From positions 2,046,001 through 2,110,000 of the forward strand of contig CP090854.1 in the NCBI GenBank assembly GCA_041879425.1: 64,000 nucleotides of DNA, read 5' to 3'. The position numbers and the translations under genes were made by a program. Of the stretch, positions 20,901 to 27,439 are shown in pieces. Source of the DNA: Vibrio pomeroyi (GTDB taxonomy: Bacteria; Pseudomonadota; Gammaproteobacteria; Enterobacterales; Vibrionaceae). Every line of letters begins with the position of its first letter. Position 1 is the stretch's first letter. The notes under the pieces are model-generated. The model saw nothing but the letters and a program-made list of their open reading frames with translations. It was not told the DNA's origin and ran no database searches.

Positions 20901-20950
20901 ATGACTCTACAAATGAAGGAACTTCTAGTACTGCTTCAGAGAACACATAG
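14933..20950 (+). CDS. Exported SpvB/TcB-RHS (TcB-TcC-like) toxin-complex protein with variable C-terminus
   Basis: 2005 residues. A signal peptide (MKILAYSIGMMLAGLTTCALA) precedes an SpvB/TcB N-terminal domain (SLPTGPGTIQGLGEGF, YDSGYGNGLVGIGRRLSMPY). From about residue 325 come repeated FG-GAP/VCBS calcium-type loops (DINADGLPD, DLNGDGKIN, DMNGDGLND, DLNHDGLAD, DIDGNGVVD), then a TcdB middle region. RHS/YD repeats run from about 920 to 1700. The RHS core ends GRGNPLRYSDPTGEF near 1777. The last 230 residues are Ala/Gly/Ser-rich with hydrophobic stretches and a Ser/Thr tail, the usual site of the toxic payload. The order equals TcB fused to TcC, which forms a cocoon around the payload. A Sec signal peptide is unusual for Tc proteins. 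The divergent neighbours may be its A component. Confidence 0.88.
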   Translation: MKILAYSIGMMLAGLTTCALANEPSAVSPTVISLPTGPGTIQGLGEGFNTQLNTGTSQDKLNFSLPTGRNQVTPELSITYDSGYGNGLVGIGRRLSMPYIQRQTVDGLPSYDASNPDVFVNHEGQELVHIGSNEYRAKIEGQFVKYQKLPDGWRMTLANGSVWLLGQNSNAQHHDKSGNKVFQWFIESMTDTNGNRINYHYDSLDSSQAVYLTQIDYNDGASVVELSYEPRPDPIVSYLPTYELTKALRLKKIATFNKQNPVMSYQFDYEAASDWQTLSRLSQVSKVAANGQDSAPPTRFQYTNFDPTLAASHYVPSAKLFPLKSPDVDFIDINADGLPDVINTGFSPHRYALNQGKNPQGEVQFSKMVKMSSHSRNKLSSQYVKWGDLNGDGKINMLNAIRRNSYVYGLDENYNWQQQGNLGNQTLSINSPNARLIDINHDRLADVFVTNSNSRNGVFEHTVAINNGNGWDTPISMPMPELSVGVPLAKSTSHMADMNGDGLNDLVHMDQKSMYFFAGKGTGGYSEAIQVDNIREIAKSIHNTDKVQFADLNHDGLADLVYFNGFKVTIWPSKGLSGPQETLAFGRPIEFTHPDKIAPSKTKLADIDGNGVVDIVWFRPGKYEKSFTYLSVIPGNLPNQLLSVDNGIGQTSSIQYTTVASEMLRDEEQNTPWQHTLPMAMQVVKSVTTNDASRPGQASIKSYQYRDGFYFAKERKFVGFRDATQRDFASKSAPESQTQYSFLLGLKDEALRGKISKIEKKDAEGRLFWRETYQWSSKRLFDSFNDDKFVSFASKTRQEKTLIEQGRGTPITLAWDYAYDDFGNLIYEHEHGRLDERFQDQRETHWRYSAENATSLANWQLHRPIEKTIKNAQGKLVAKTQWFYDDESFNAGNLGEVSTGNLTATKKWISPSKNNQSVFSQRSRYDSYGNATEFFGPLYGEQPGHKVSVTYQEGIYPIKERLHLGGQSLVASASYNSSLGVMTQFEDFNQQQTHIQYDGLGRVTDIIAPGDSTSAPTQSFEYHYQQNFDGVMVNWIRSLQRLEKDGRHIERRQYYDGGGRNLMNVSQTEQGPRVSLKNNFDSRGLLASESMPYFSANMAFHSGTGSQVIRNKYDATNRTISKYLPATDSQGETFTYNEYLPLKSWVQDTAQTVIGGQHSGAGKWLIFDGLGQLREVKEYVGVDVNGEQSTLQDWTTQYEYDALDNFTRLTDAFGNTRTMLYDGLSRQTYRDDPNRGQAWFNYDAASNLVGTIDSRGMAHTYLYDGLSRQLEERFYQDQSATPATGFHSLILDPTKGRISKQYQYDNNQDKQLHHLKGRLAQVIDESGSSWFGYDQNGRRTVEKRQIKAFGQQSDIYTTKRAFNSAGKLTQLTYPDSTHLDYQYGQGGELLAMGNIVNNISYSASAQLSHVQYGNGMRSDYEYDALNRLKSRETTRHSDRTHLQSLNYQYDEVSNLLGITDQRTEQDKKTIAKELGIENQYSELDQTRFYDYDDWYRIALEQNKLKLTQYRFDPIGNLIAKNTNGPILGDNNLTLRYGGNTGTGEDKRYNRQGLRITDTAGPQALTHADVGISYDAVGNQLRSGNQQFQWDHANRLKQVDNPKNQAKYAYDHNNKRRLKVVKDSKGKLTTTWYISDDAEIREGQLIKFARLGSHRVAKTSKSDDTFTPEVYYIKQHLGSTELTVDTSAQVINAFNYEPFGDVEAQFGQSDQTVYRFTDKEQDKESGLGYFSQRYMNHSYGQFITPDPVFAREARFTDPQRWSPYAYGRGNPLRYSDPTGEFISDIANGRYDLGTVGYHETMSKMESIEAKAHAETISNAKASTKQAAEVAYHEASKQVSNAASALQSGCGNIANVAGHISAGSAIFGAATFTAGGFLNPVSDLALANAALTGGISFGATVCEVGASYVSNSLNQSKATLSAASIIGHEFAQSTNPKKAAIGNAVGLASWAASNLSGPSNTEHENDGDRSSNGKGVDTASKTNTESTTGTSNDSTNEGTSSTASENT

Positions 20951-20970
20951 CACCAATGTCCATAAAATTA

Positions 20971-20993
20971 AAAGCCCTCATTGCGAGGGCTTT
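20971..20993 (+). terminator. Intrinsic terminator after the SpvB/RHS gene
   Basis: AAAGCCCTC / GAGGGCTTT 9-bp stem with a 5-base loop, 20 bases after the stop and followed by a short T-rich run. It separates the RHS gene from the next gene. Confidence 0.75.
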
Positions 20994-21025
20994 ATTGAAG
21001 AATTAATTTACAAAAGAGATATTAG

Positions 21026-21430
21026 ATGAAGACATCAAAATATAAGTACTCAATAATATGCTTAGCAACCATTACTGTATGCAGTTACCCGTTCATATAC
21101 TTCCCTTCAGGAGAGTATGACTCAGATAGAATTTACTTTTTTTCTGTAATAAGCTCATTTATTGCATTTTTTTTATTAACATACACTATCGTACAGCTAG
21201 TACTAATAATAAAAAATAGAGATGACAAATACCAATTTGAAAATCATCGTATCGGCACTTATTTTATTATCGCCATATCACTATCTGCTCTTTATTATTT
21301 AAAAGTTGAAGATTACAAGGAAAATAGTGCTGACTACGTATATTGTGGCTCAATAATGAAAATGAAACTGAGAGGTTCTGTGGGGCTTTTAGAGAAGTTT
21401 GCAACATCTCAAGATAAATGTGATGAATAA
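21026..21430 (+). CDS. Small membrane protein, candidate immunity protein
   Basis: 134 residues, unrecognised family. About three hydrophobic segments are visible (residues 8-26, 38-62 and 75-92), followed by a soluble tail with two Cys residues. RBS-like AAAGAGAT lies before the ATG. Its place right after an RHS payload, its low GC and its membrane nature suit an immunity protein for a membrane-acting toxin. However, a terminator lies between the two genes, so co-transcription is not assured. The function is inference only. Confidence 0.6.
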   Translation: MKTSKYKYSIICLATITVCSYPFIYFPSGEYDSDRIYFFSVISSFIAFFLLTYTIVQLVLIIKNRDDKYQFENHRIGTYFIIAISLSALYYLKVEDYKENSADYVYCGSIMKMKLRGSVGLLEKFATSQDKCDE

Positions 21431-21577
21431 TTTTTCTCGCCGGTGCTGTAATAAAAGTGTGTGCGTATTTGTGAATCAGTGACGTTGCTAAGTTGGGATA
21501 TATAGGATTAGATTTTTTAGGGGAAAAGCACGCCCTTAAAATATGTAGAGTATTTGAACTAAAGTATTATGGGGCAC

Positions 21578-21599
21578 AGGCTTTTCAGAAGAAAAGCCT
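21578..21599. terminator. Hairpin downstream of the recombinase gene
   Basis: AGGCTTTTC / GAAAAGCCT 9-bp stem with a 4-base loop between the convergent ends of the small membrane gene and the recombinase. The U-tract is short on both sides, so termination strength is uncertain. Confidence 0.5.
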
Positions 21600-21612
21600 G
21601 TTTCATCACCTG

Positions 21613-22209
21613 TCAGCAGTCTGTTTTCTCAGACAACCTCAGAGCGTCTTCTAGTTCAACGCCAAGGTATCGAATTGTATTATCTAGCTTCGAATGTCCA
21701 AGTAAAATCTGTACGGCCCTGATGTTTTTCGTTCTGGCATATATTAACGTGGCTTTGGTGCGGCGCATGGAATGAGTGCCGTAATAGTCAGCATTCAGTC
21801 CCAGTTTTACAGCCCAGTTCCTGATAATTGAACGATAGAATGAGTAGCTGATAGGTTGCCCAAAGCGTCGGCCACTCGGGAATAGAAAGCTGCTTGCCTC
21901 TAGGGATGCTGCAAAAATCCATCGGCTAATACTTTGCTGTGTTCTCGGAGTAATCTCATAGTGGACATCGGTGCCAGTTTTTTGCTGGATGCACTGAACC
22001 CTTTCATAGATAACCCCTTGCGAAGAAACATCGTAAACGTGTAGCTTTAGTAAGTCACTCGCTCTTAATTTGCTATCTATAGCTAGGTTCAGTAATGCGA
22101 GCTGCATCAGATCATTTTCAATCTCCAGCCTAGTTCTGATCCGCCAGATCTCTTCAAGCTTAAATGGCCTTTTGATGCCACTGCATTTTCCAAAAGATAA
22201 CTTTCTCAT
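21613..22209 (-). CDS. Short tyrosine recombinase (catalytic domain only)
   Basis: 198 residues, FimB/FimE size, without the N-terminal core-binding domain of full integrases. Catalytic residues of the tyrosine recombinase family are all visible: Arg49 (KLRASDLL), Lys77, His146 and Arg149 (THSMRR), His172 (LLGHSK) and Tyr181 (RYLG). It could drive integration of the accessory block or inversion of a local segment. No att site or inverted repeat pair was identified nearby. It follows the RHS locus and precedes the DJ-1/MarR pair. Confidence 0.85.
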   Translation of the reverse strand: MRKLSFGKCSGIKRPFKLEEIWRIRTRLEIENDLMQLALLNLAIDSKLRASDLLKLHVYDVSSQGVIYERVQCIQQKTGTDVHYEITPRTQQSISRWIFAASLEASSFLFPSGRRFGQPISYSFYRSIIRNWAVKLGLNADYYGTHSMRRTKATLIYARTKNIRAVQILLGHSKLDNTIRYLGVELEDALRLSEKTDC

Positions 22210-22442
22210 GATGACCTCCTCTCAGTGTTTTGGTCAACATGAAGTTTGGCCGTCAAATTTAGTAGGGTTTAGGAAGCTCTTAAATGTCGGTGGACAGAAA
22301 CTGAAAGGCTGAACTCTGTGATATCAACTTAATTAATGTAAAGTTTGTGAAATTGTATGAAACTCCCATTGAATTTATTTTCTTGTAATTGTGACAGCAC
22401 GCTGACACAATGTAAGTCTGTTGTCATTTTGAGGTGTAATTT

Positions 22443-23063
22443 ATGAAGGAGTCTATTTATCTAGCTGTATATGACGGTATCTCTGATTGGGAGTACGGGT
22501 ATGTCTTGGCTCATATCAACTCTCAAGAGTTTCAAGCTTTCCCTGACAGGTTTGTAATAAAGACGGTTGGGCGAAATAAAGAATCGATTAGAACTAAAGG
22601 TGGATTAACTGTCGTGCCAGATTTATCTCTCGATAAGCTAAATCCCTCTGATGGTAAAATGCTTATTCTTTGTGGTTCAGATAATGCTGCTTCAGGCGGC
22701 ATCGATGATTTTGTCGATGCAGCCAAGCGTTTTATCGACAATGGTGTTTGTGTTGCAGCTATCTGTGGTGCAACCGCTGCTTTAGCGAGAAAAGGTATAT
22801 TAGATAATGTTCCGCATACTAGTAATGCAAAAGAATTTCTGGAAATGACAGGATATGCAGGTAGCCAGAACTATATCCAAGAACCCGTTGTATCGACAGA
22901 CTATTTGATCACCGCAGGGGGTATTGAACCTATTGCTTTTGCGGCAGAGATATTCAGGAAGTTGGAGATCTATTCTGAAACTACGCTAGATTCTTGGTTG
23001 AAATTATTCGAACAGCGGGACATAACTGGTTTTTACGAGTTAATGGAGAATTCCCTTCAATGA
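22443..23063 (+). CDS. DJ-1/PfpI-family protein
   Basis: 206 residues. The type I glutamine-amidotransferase-like fold is indicated by YLAVYDGISDWE at the start, LILCGSD in the middle, and the nucleophile elbow AAICGATAALA with Cys108. Members include glyoxalase/deglycase-like enzymes and stress proteins; the substrate cannot be told. The stop overlaps the start of the MarR gene (ATGA), so the two are translationally coupled, suggesting that the regulator controls this enzyme. Confidence 0.85.
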   Translation: MKESIYLAVYDGISDWEYGYVLAHINSQEFQAFPDRFVIKTVGRNKESIRTKGGLTVVPDLSLDKLNPSDGKMLILCGSDNAASGGIDDFVDAAKRFIDNGVCVAAICGATAALARKGILDNVPHTSNAKEFLEMTGYAGSQNYIQEPVVSTDYLITAGGIEPIAFAAEIFRKLEIYSETTLDSWLKLFEQRDITGFYELMENSLQ

Positions 23064-23494
23064 GTGACCCAAGACATGACCTCAGTACTTTAGCCCTAAC
23101 TGTTTTTTCTTTAAATGGTCAGTTTTTATCAATAGCCGAGAATATTGCTTCTCGGGCAGATCTCACTGCAACTCGCTGGCAAGTGTTGGGGGCTCTTGTT
23201 AATGATCCTCTTACACAAGCTGAAGTCGCACGTCAAATGGGGATCACACGTCAAAGCGTTCAGAGAACCAGCAAACAGCTTATCAATGAAGGTATGTTAG
23301 AAACATTAGAAAATCCATCTCATCAAAAGGCTATGCTACTTCAGTTAACGCCAAAAGGTCATAATGCTCTGTCAAAAATAAGACCATTTCATAAAGCATA
23401 TGCTGAGCAACTAATTGATACGGTTGGGGAAGAAAAAGTAGCTGAAATGGTTAAAGCCATAACTGAACTATCAACCGCAATGAAAAGCCTTTAA
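23060..23494 (+). CDS. MarR-family transcriptional regulator
   Basis: 144 residues from the ATG at 23060 that overlaps the preceding stop. The winged helix is clear: TRWQVLGALVN, LTQAEVARQMGITRQSVQRT (recognition helix) and LENPSHQKAMLLQLTPKG (wing). MarR proteins are dimeric repressors that release DNA on binding phenolic or oxidising ligands. Coupled to the DJ-1 gene upstream. Confidence 0.9.
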   Translation: MSDPRHDLSTLALTVFSLNGQFLSIAENIASRADLTATRWQVLGALVNDPLTQAEVARQMGITRQSVQRTSKQLINEGMLETLENPSHQKAMLLQLTPKGHNALSKIRPFHKAYAEQLIDTVGEEKVAEMVKAITELSTAMKSL

Positions 23495-23581
23495 TCTATA
23501 TGAGTGATACAGAGCGCCAATCATGAGAAAATATAATCTGATTTCAGTGGCACGATTCACCAACGAATAATCACTCTAACG

Positions 23582-23652
23582 CGGAATGGGGCATAAATGA
23601 GCTACAACTTCCCCTAAATTAACAATTCAGAGATAACTAAAGGTATGGAAAG
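23582..23652. repeat. Dispersed ~70-bp intergenic repeat, copy 2
   Basis: Ungapped partner of 6672-6742 (see that entry). The shared tail ATAACTA.AGGTATGG.AAG and the equal spacing to the GGAAT start indicate common origin. It lies between convergent gene ends, like copy 1. Confidence 0.45.
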
Positions 23653-23771
23653 TCGCTTAACGAAGCGTCCAGTATTGATGGTGCAGATCACTTACAAGTA
23701 TACGGGCCTTCAGACAATATGCTTTTTTAAAATATTTAAAATCATGTTCTCTACTGCCCTCTGAATAAAAA

Positions 23772-23793
23772 AGCCCAAACAAAGGGTTGGGCT
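23772..23793 (-). terminator. Intrinsic terminator of the endonuclease I gene
   Basis: AGCCCAA / TTGGGCT stem with an 8-base loop, followed on the minus strand by TTTTTT. Confidence 0.7.
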
Positions 23794-23838
23794 CAATTCA
23801 ATAATCATGAAACCATTGTCTCGGTGGTTATATTCCGA

Positions 23839-25455
23839 TTAATTTCCCCAGATTTGACTTACAAACTCTGGATGGTCAATAAACGGATTACGATTCCCTT
23901 GAAAATCATGTACCGCCTTATTTCGATCGATTTCTTTTTGGCTTACTGGGTCATCAGAATGCCAACGCTTTAGCATAGTAAGTAGCCAAGGTTCAAAAAC
24001 AGTTGTATTGGTTCCATCTAGAACGGCATCAGAGCTTGTAGAGTTCCCTTCCCAATTAGCGATTTCATTTTGATAGCGTGTTGCCATGTAGAAATACGCT
24101 CTTGCGAAATCACCTTTAAACTCATCAATTGGCTCAAACACCGTACCTACATAACCAAGGGAGTTCGCTGCACTGCCTAACTTAGAACCATTGCTTGATG
24201 TGTATGTCGCGCTACTTACCTCACCAAATGGCCAGTTACTACGTTTCGAGTTAACGTAGCCGTCAGTGGCAAATAAATGGTGACCGTCAGAGTTCATTGG
24301 TTCGACTTTCCCACCAAACCAGCTTTTCGGGAATGAGTGCTCACGATTGTAGCAATCACCTTCTTTGCTGTATTGACCACATTGATCGGCCACCTTAGTA
24401 AATTGGATTGAATCTAAGCCTGAAGGTTTCTCCGAATACATATCGAGAATTGCCCCATCAGTGTCATAGTATGCGTCTAGGTCAGCCTCAGACACCAACG
24501 TCCAAATAGCGGTGTAACCCTGACTACTATGATTATCAATAATTTGATACAAGGCCGTTTTTAACGCAAAGCCCACTTTGCCTTCAGCGTCTTTGTAATA
24601 CTCACCTAAAACTGGTGGTTCAGTTGGTGGTGTGGTTGAACCACCAATCGTAAATTCTGTACTCTGACTTGCTTGGAAATCACCGCCAGATGCCACAACA
24701 GTTCCGTTTACCGACAAACTGTATGAACCATTCCCCACACTGCAGCACATTCCATCCCCATAAGAGTCTGAGACTTCTAGAGTGTAACTACCATCCGCTA
24801 AACACATTTCCACTTCATTGATGGTGTTACTTTGATAATCTGAACCAGAAAAAAGAGTTTGAGAAACTGAGTTTTTGAGAGACCAACTGGTTTCAGAACC
24901 ATAGTTATCCGTCGCTAGCGTGAGTGCGGCACTTGTGTCATTGCAGCTTTGTGTTGGTGGAGTCTCCGTAGGCTGAAAGTTATCTAAATACACCACTTCC
25001 GAACCTTCAAAACCTGCATCATCATAAAATCGTACGCCCACAACGATATCTTTAGTGCTCGTAGCGTTGTACGAGTGAGTCAATGCTTGCCACTGATTCG
25101 TTAAACCATTATTCGAGTAACCTAAATAGCCATCAACAAAAAGGCGAGCTTTCACGTTGCCTTCCGTGTGGTAAACATCGACAGAGAAATCATAAGTTTT
25201 CCCTTGTTCAACACGTATCGTTTGAAGAAAATCGGTATTACTTTGAGTACTTGTATTCACTGTTACTTGTGCTGAAAAACTGCCGTTATTTACAGGAGCC
25301 GTAGAGAGCGAAAGTGCAATGCCGGAGTCAATCACACTCCAACCAGATGGTACGTTTCCTTCCCAGTTTTCGAAACTTCCATTTTGCATTTGCGCATGCG
25401 CACTCGTTGAACAAAGTAATGCAACGCCACTTAGTGTTATTATTCTATTTATCAT
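23839..25455 (-). CDS. Secreted endonuclease I-type nuclease with N-terminal accessory domains
   Basis: 538 residues. A signal peptide (about 1-21) is followed by a carbohydrate-binding-like jelly roll (about 22-165, NGSFENWEG...YLDNFQPTE) and a Cys-containing domain with SYGDGMCCSVGNGSY (about 170-275). A Thr/Pro linker leads to the endonuclease I catalytic domain (about 285-538). The metal/His region is NREHSFPKSWFGG and HHLFATDGYVNSKRSNWPFG, as in Vibrio Dns and E. coli EndA. The classic enzyme is about 230 residues, so the N-terminal half is an addition suggesting binding to matrix or cell surfaces. Extracellular nucleases degrade extracellular DNA for nutrition, biofilm dispersal or escape from DNA traps. 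Monocistronic. Confidence 0.9.
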   Translation of the reverse strand: MINRIITLSGVALLCSTSAHAQMQNGSFENWEGNVPSGWSVIDSGIALSLSTAPVNNGSFSAQVTVNTSTQSNTDFLQTIRVEQGKTYDFSVDVYHTEGNVKARLFVDGYLGYSNNGLTNQWQALTHSYNATSTKDIVVGVRFYDDAGFEGSEVVYLDNFQPTETPPTQSCNDTSAALTLATDNYGSETSWSLKNSVSQTLFSGSDYQSNTINEVEMCLADGSYTLEVSDSYGDGMCCSVGNGSYSLSVNGTVVASGGDFQASQSTEFTIGGSTTPPTEPPVLGEYYKDAEGKVGFALKTALYQIIDNHSSQGYTAIWTLVSEADLDAYYDTDGAILDMYSEKPSGLDSIQFTKVADQCGQYSKEGDCYNREHSFPKSWFGGKVEPMNSDGHHLFATDGYVNSKRSNWPFGEVSSATYTSSNGSKLGSAANSLGYVGTVFEPIDEFKGDFARAYFYMATRYQNEIANWEGNSTSSDAVLDGTNTTVFEPWLLTMLKRWHSDDPVSQKEIDRNKAVHDFQGNRNPFIDHPEFVSQIWGN

Positions 25456-25610
25456 ATAACCTTCTGTTTAATTGGATAAAAACCAACTAAGCTTAGAAAG
25501 TAATCAAAAACTGAATGGCGATATACATCACATTTATAAATGTATGCATTATGGGTTTTATTAATATATGTGATGTAAGGCAATGTAACATCGACCTGTT
25601 AAATAAATAA

Positions 25611-25644
25611 AAAAGGCTGAGCAGATTACTGACTCAGCCTTTTT
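25611..25644. terminator. Bidirectional intrinsic terminator
   Basis: AAAAGGCTGAG / CTCAGCCTTTT stem with an 11-base loop. On the minus strand it ends the YdjM-like gene. Confidence 0.75.
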
Positions 25645-25664
25645 ACTCTCAAGACCTCTAACCA

Positions 25665-26666
25665 TTAATCGCCTTTCAACATATTAAAAAAGGTCTGTCT
25701 CGATTCAGGTGTGTTATCCCTGTGGGTTTCGTACTTGATGTGTGTCTCTGCATCGGCAGACTGAGACAACTTGATGCTCCAAAGCGCGTTGAGTTGGTTC
25801 GGAACAATAGAATATCGAACATCAATAACACGCAAATCATCCATTGGATCTTGTGCCACATAACCATTTGAGAACCAGCGAAAACGCTCAATGTCTTTTG
25901 CTTGCTGTGAATTAGGATCAAGCCAAGGGAAATCCTGACTCACATTCAGTTTAGCAATAGAGTCTCCAGGATAGGTGTTAACGGCAGTGCCGACTCGAAC
26001 AGCATCTACGTAGTATCGAGATTCTGTTTCGTACACTATTTTCCACACTAAGATATTTGCAAAACTCGGCTTGGCTTCTAACCGAATAGGCACATGTTGT
26101 CGTTCTTGTGCTAACTGCCATCCTATTGCTTCTGCTCTATCCCTTTGAATCATGCCTAACGTTGGATAAATTAAAGCCCATAGAAACGCAATACGAGCCA
26201 ACCAAGGGGCTCGCTTCCATGTCGCAAACACAAGTAATATCAAGATAGGGAGTGTATAGACAGGGTCGATAATTGAAATGGTATTCCAAGCGTAACGTTC
26301 GTTGGTGAGCGGCCAGAACAGTTGAGTGCCATACGTAGTACAAGAGTCGAGTAAAGCATGTGTACCATAGCCTAACGCGCAATACAGCCAACTCTGTTTA
26401 AACGAGAGACCCCGCCTTTTAGCAATCAAAGGATACAAAACCAGAGCGCAAATCAAGCTGCCAATAGGAATAAATAGGAGTGAATGGGTAAACTGTCTAT
26501 GGAACTCCAATGCGAGTAAAGGATCACTCTCCGATCGAATAAACGCATCTAAATCTGGCGCCATTCCAGAGAGCAAACCTAAAACCCCAGCGATCACCAA
26601 ATGTTGTTTTTTACTCGCCGATTGTGACAAAGAAGCGCCTAGCACGCCCTGCGTTAACGGATCCAT
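25665..26666 (-). CDS. YdjM/DUF457-like membrane-bound metal-dependent hydrolase
   Basis: 333 residues. It starts MDPLTQGVLGASLSQ, the family signature, with conserved acidic/His patterns GMAPDLDAF, FHRQFTHSLLF and GTHALLDSCTTYGTQLFWPL, between about four to five membrane helices. A C-terminal extracytoplasmic domain of about 140 residues follows. The family is annotated as inner-membrane metal-dependent hydrolases (YdjM is LexA-regulated in E. coli); the substrate is unknown. I see no LexA box here. Monocistronic. Confidence 0.85.
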   Translation of the reverse strand: MDPLTQGVLGASLSQSASKKQHLVIAGVLGLLSGMAPDLDAFIRSESDPLLALEFHRQFTHSLLFIPIGSLICALVLYPLIAKRRGLSFKQSWLYCALGYGTHALLDSCTTYGTQLFWPLTNERYAWNTISIIDPVYTLPILILLVFATWKRAPWLARIAFLWALIYPTLGMIQRDRAEAIGWQLAQERQHVPIRLEAKPSFANILVWKIVYETESRYYVDAVRVGTAVNTYPGDSIAKLNVSQDFPWLDPNSQQAKDIERFRWFSNGYVAQDPMDDLRVIDVRYSIVPNQLNALWSIKLSQSADAETHIKYETHRDNTPESRQTFFNMLKGD

Positions 26667-26800
26667 AAATCACCCACTTTTAGCATTCCCTTGAACTGAA
26701 CAAGTACATTTAGCTATAGCAGTGAATCCAGTTAAACAACAAGATTTTGTCAACATACTCATAGACATAATCGTATAAATGTAGACTGACAAACAAAAAA

Positions 26801-26820
26801 GAGCAGCCTGATGACTGCTC
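26801..26820 (-). terminator. Intrinsic terminator of the 26849-27244 gene
   Basis: GAGCAG / CTGCTC stem with an 8-base loop, followed on the minus strand by TTTTTTG. Confidence 0.7.
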
Positions 26821-26848
26821 CTATTAGGTTCTCATTACTCGTATCTGA

Positions 26849-27244
26849 TCAACGTGATTGTGTCGTCTTACTCAGCAATAGCTCCCAATCGGATAGCTCA
26901 ACCTGCCCTTTGCGTATATTCACCTTGTGGTAACCTTTTTCGGTTAAGGATTTCACTTCAATAAAAGAATGACCAAACAAAGACCTTTTAACCACTAGGT
27001 TCGCCTTAATACCATGCAAATACACGTTTCCATCGTCTAAAGACAAATGGCTTTTCGTGAGCCTTGAGGCAAACATGTAAACCAAAGTCATGAGGGTAAT
27101 TGAGGTGATGAAAGGAAAAAGCTGAAATTCAGTTTGATAAAAGAAACTGATCATCAGAGATACGATCGCATAGGTTACCGTCATTGATAAAACAACGTTC
27201 CATCGCGGCCCATTAGTTTTAAATGAGATTTCCCGTGCCATCAT
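26849..27244 (-). CDS. Small membrane protein with two N-terminal helices and a PH-like tail
   Basis: 131 residues. Two hydrophobic helices (about 18-38 and 42-60) precede a cytoplasmic-looking domain with the pattern LSLDDGNVYLHGIKANLVVKRSLFGHSF and LSDWELLL. The gene at 32909-33301 has the same layout and matching positions (ISNGYLHLNGVACDVTLQRSF, QDEWQRVL), so they are distant paralogues. The function is unknown; bacterial PH-like membrane proteins are a reasonable comparison. Confidence 0.65.
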   Translation of the reverse strand: MMAREISFKTNGPRWNVVLSMTVTYAIVSLMISFFYQTEFQLFPFITSITLMTLVYMFASRLTKSHLSLDDGNVYLHGIKANLVVKRSLFGHSFIEVKSLTEKGYHKVNIRKGQVELSDWELLLSKTTQSR

Positions 27245-27439
27245 AGATTCCTTAGGGTAAGCGCTTGAGCATATTCGAGATATTTATGAAACGGGACAAG
27301 TTTATTATGAGTAGTGATGCATTTAAAGGGATGAATTACACTATTGAAGGGCTCAGATCGCTATTAGACATTTACGTGGTGTTTCACACATAAATATCTA
27401 ATTAAGGCATCAGCCGAATAGGTCATGAACTGTCTGAAA

